Source: Treponema sp.
Lineage (GTDB): Bacteria > Spirochaetota > Spirochaetia > Treponematales > Breznakiellaceae
Direction: 5' to 3'
Length of the DNA: 13,698 bases
Assembly: GCA_031288815.1 (NCBI GenBank)
Contig: JAITQR010000037.1
Span: 1-13,698, forward strand
In this document: positions 12,142 to 13,698 of the stretch, piece by piece
How the letters are laid out: each line of letters starts with the position of its first letter
Position numbering within the stretch: position 1 is the first letter of the stretch
Program-made: the position numbers and the translations under genes
Notes under the pieces: generated by a model
What the model saw: only the letters and a program-made list of their open reading frames with translations
What the model was told of the DNA's origin: nothing
The model's database searches: none

Positions 12142-12244
12142 TGGGAGGAAATACTTTTTTGAATAACTTGATCCATGCCTGGATCTAGCAAATTCCGTAC
12201 CAAGTTTCCTTCTTTATCCCTTTAGAATTTATTCACGCTAATTC

Positions 12245-12252
12245 ATTATAAT
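12245..12252. promoter_or_regulatory. Overlapping TATAAT boxes on both strands
   Basis: A consensus -10 box is present on the minus strand (12245-12250) and on the plus strand (12247-12252). The minus copy could serve the lipid-kinase-like gene. The plus copy would transcribe the structured spacer towards the DUF2339 gene. No good -35 is seen for either. Confidence 0.35.
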
Positions 12253-12460
12253 ATAAGGAATTACGATTACCCAGAAAAATCAGGGCGTCCGAGGCCTCCA
12301 GGAAGTACAATAAATCAGACAGGATGGATTCCCAAAATACTATCCTTCCGGAATCCCCGGCGGCCTGTTGCCTTGTATTTTTGGGCCATGGGACGCAAAA
12401 ATCCCGATTATCCGGCAGGGCCTTCAATCCCCGGCGCGGTTCTTATCCCGGAACGCAAGC

Positions 12461-12489
12461 TTCTCATAAAAATCTTTTTGGGCTATGGT
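12461..12489 (+). promoter_or_regulatory. Candidate promoter of the DUF2339 gene (near-leaderless)
   Basis: TTCTCA (12461-12466), a 17-nt spacer and TATGGT (12484-12489) end 10 nt before the ATG at 12500, giving a leader of about 3-4 nt. Both boxes match consensus at four of six positions. Confidence 0.35.
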
Positions 12490-12499
12490 TGGTAAAATC

Positions 12500-13698
12500 A
12501 TGGAAGGGGTAGTCTTCCTCGTTATCGCCGCGTTCCTCTTTGCCGTATTCGGCGTTCTGTTTCTTTTAGTGAGGACATCCCGCCAGGAGAAGCTTCTCCG
12601 GGAATACGGAAGGCGCGTCGCCCTTCTGGAAGCCGCCGGAAAGCCCCTGGCCGCCGGGATCGCGGAAAGCGCCGGGGAAGCCTTGCCCCCGACGGAATTG
12701 ACGGAACCAATGGGGCCGGCGGAAGCCGGGACGCCTCCCTTCCCGGAACCGGAAGAACCGGAACCGGTGGAGGCGGGCGCGGCGTCCGAAACCCCGGTGG
12801 CGGAAAGTATCGAGGTGGAAAGCGTCGCCCCGGCGGAAAATATCGTGACGGAAAGGCCGGCGGCGGACCCGTCCGCGCCGGGGGACGCGGCGCCGGGATA
12901 TTCACTGGCGGCTTTTATCCGGGGCGGGAACATCTGGGCCGCCGGGGGGATCATCCTTCTCCTGACGGGCTTCGCCACCCTGATAACCTATCTGGCCAGC
13001 CGGGGCTTTTTCACCGTTGAAATGGGGATAGCCGGGTCGGCTCTTTCCGGCGCGCTGATGCTGGTCCTGGGCTGGTGTTTCAGAAAAAAACGGCCGGTTT
13101 ATTTCCTCCTGCTCCAGGGCGGCGGTATCGGCGTCCTCTACCTCTCCATTTTCGCCGCCCATAGGCTGACCCCCTATTTTCCCCCGCCGGTAAGCCTTAT
13201 CCTGATGAGCCTCCTCATTCCCCCGGCCCTGATCCTCGCCCTCTTTCAGGGTTCCCAGGCCCTGGCCCTGCTGGGTTTTCTCGGGGGTTTTGCCGCCCCC
13301 CTGCTCCTGGCCGCGGGCGGGGGGAATCATGTCTTTCTTTTCGCCTATTACGGGATCCTCAACCTGGGGATCCTGGGGATCGGCCTGTTCCGGTACTGGA
13401 AAGGGATCAACCTCCTGGCTTTCCTCTGCACCTTCCTCCTTGCCAATTACTGGGCCGCCGTTTATTACCACCCCGGCCTGTTCTGGCAGGCCGAGCCTTT
13501 TTTCCTGGGCTACATCGCCATCTTCACCTTCCTGGGAATCCATAGTTTTTCCAAGAAAAATGTCCGGGGTCTCGATTTAGCCCTGCTTTTGGGAACCCCC
13601 GCCCTGGGGGCCCTGCTTCAGTGGAGGGTGTTTGATTCGGTTCGGCACGGGCACGCCCTGATCTGCGTCATCTTTTCCGCCTGCTACATCTTCCTGGC
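12500..13698 (+). CDS. DUF2339 multi-spanning membrane protein (partial, 3' end outside window)
   Basis: The first 399 residues of a large membrane protein. A single N-terminal helix (about 3-25) is followed by a short charged stretch, then a Pro/Glu/Ala-rich linker (about 50-133), then many closely packed hydrophobic helices from about 144. LLLQGGGIGVLYLSIFAAHR, SQALALLGFLGGFAAPLLL and the later YYGILNLGILGIG are typical of DUF2339, a family of predicted membrane proteins without a known function, usually far longer than this fragment. No stop is reached. The ATG at 12500 directly precedes the first helix and no Shine-Dalgarno is present. Several long open frames on the opposite strand here are GC-driven shadows. 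Confidence 0.88.
   Translation, partial: MEGVVFLVIAAFLFAVFGVLFLLVRTSRQEKLLREYGRRVALLEAAGKPLAAGIAESAGEALPPTELTEPMGPAEAGTPPFPEPEEPEPVEAGAASETPVAESIEVESVAPAENIVTERPAADPSAPGDAAPGYSLAAFIRGGNIWAAGGIILLLTGFATLITYLASRGFFTVEMGIAGSALSGALMLVLGWCFRKKRPVYFLLLQGGGIGVLYLSIFAAHRLTPYFPPPVSLILMSLLIPPALILALFQGSQALALLGFLGGFAAPLLLAAGGGNHVFLFAYYGILNLGILGIGLFRYWKGINLLAFLCTFLLANYWAAVYYHPGLFWQAEPFFLGYIAIFTFLGIHSFSKKNVRGLDLALLLGTPALGALLQWRVFDSVRHGHALICVIFSACYIFL

Larger units (their letters stand above)
12204..12499. other. Non-coding spacer with nested inverted repeats
   Basis: I find no credible gene in this spacer between divergent genes, and it is more A/T-rich than its surroundings. It holds nested complementary segments: GCGTCC (12285-12290) with GGACGC (12391-12396), and inside them CCCAAAATAC (12331-12340) with GTATTTTTGGG (12375-12385, one bulged T). 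A consensus -10 lies at 12247. A structured RNA on the plus strand is possible; it fits no RNA family that I recognise. Confidence 0.4.

Noticed and set aside
8073..12372. A 14-bp identical word (8073-8086 and 12359-12372) in two spacers
   Set aside because: A single 14-mer match is close to chance expectation for this length of GC-rich sequence, and the flanks do not match.
12233..12427. A 64-codon minus-strand frame in the spacer before DUF2339
   Set aside because: It starts with TTG without a credible ribosome-binding site, shows no recognisable motif and overlaps inverted repeats.
12902..13543. A 213-codon acidic minus-strand frame
   Set aside because: It is antisense to the DUF2339 membrane protein, whose family motifs are clear on the plus strand.

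Overview
The window looks like a chromosomal stretch of a GC-rich spirochaete, probably a Treponema or close relative. The main reason is the SSB, whose body closely resembles what I remember of Treponema SSB. Supporting points are an EF-G paralogue of the FusA2 type, a lipoprotein with a relaxed spirochaete-style lipobox, and several treponeme-type proteins of unknown function. I see no insertion sequence, phage gene, CRISPR array, tRNA or rRNA. Everything here is from reading the sequence; no database was searched.

Layout, left to right. 1-2227 (minus strand): a probable two-gene operon, a predicted coiled-coil protein followed 26 nt later by the ATPase subunit of a type IIA topoisomerase (ParE-like, cut by the window edge), which carries an 87-residue Lys/Ala-rich histone-H1-like tail. 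2309-4399 (plus): EF-G-like GTPase, divergent from the coiled-coil gene, with nearly superimposed -35 boxes. 4400-4800: a 401-nt non-coding spacer with hairpins, a 56-bp promoter-like block and a highly structured leader in front of ssb (4801-5265). 5314-7647 (minus): a long U32-family protein, convergent with ssb across a hairpin terminator and divergent from thioredoxin (7737-8060). 8179-9273 (minus): a lamin-tail-domain lipoprotein whose promoter region carries the second copy of the 56-bp block. 9418-9849: unknown small protein. 9867-10571 (minus): a secreted protein resembling DUF2259. 10650-11471: a polytopic membrane protein. 11526-12101 (minus): a polyprenol/diacylglycerol-kinase-like membrane protein. 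12500 to the end: an N-terminal part of a DUF2339 membrane protein.

The genes are mostly housekeeping or envelope functions and do not form one pathway. The most notable signal is in gene starts. Genes with a good Shine-Dalgarno (EF-G-like, ssb, LTD lipoprotein, DUF2259-like, and weaker parE) differ from six genes without one (coiled-coil, U32, thioredoxin, 9418, 10650, DUF2339). In the second group a sigma70-like -10 box lies only 6-10 nt before the ATG, with a -35-like hexamer 17-18 nt further upstream. This suggests that leaderless or near-leaderless transcripts are common in this organism. A second notable signal is the 56-bp block (47/56 identical) upstream of both ssb and the LTD lipoprotein. 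Both of those genes also use the same GGGGAGG ribosome-binding site.
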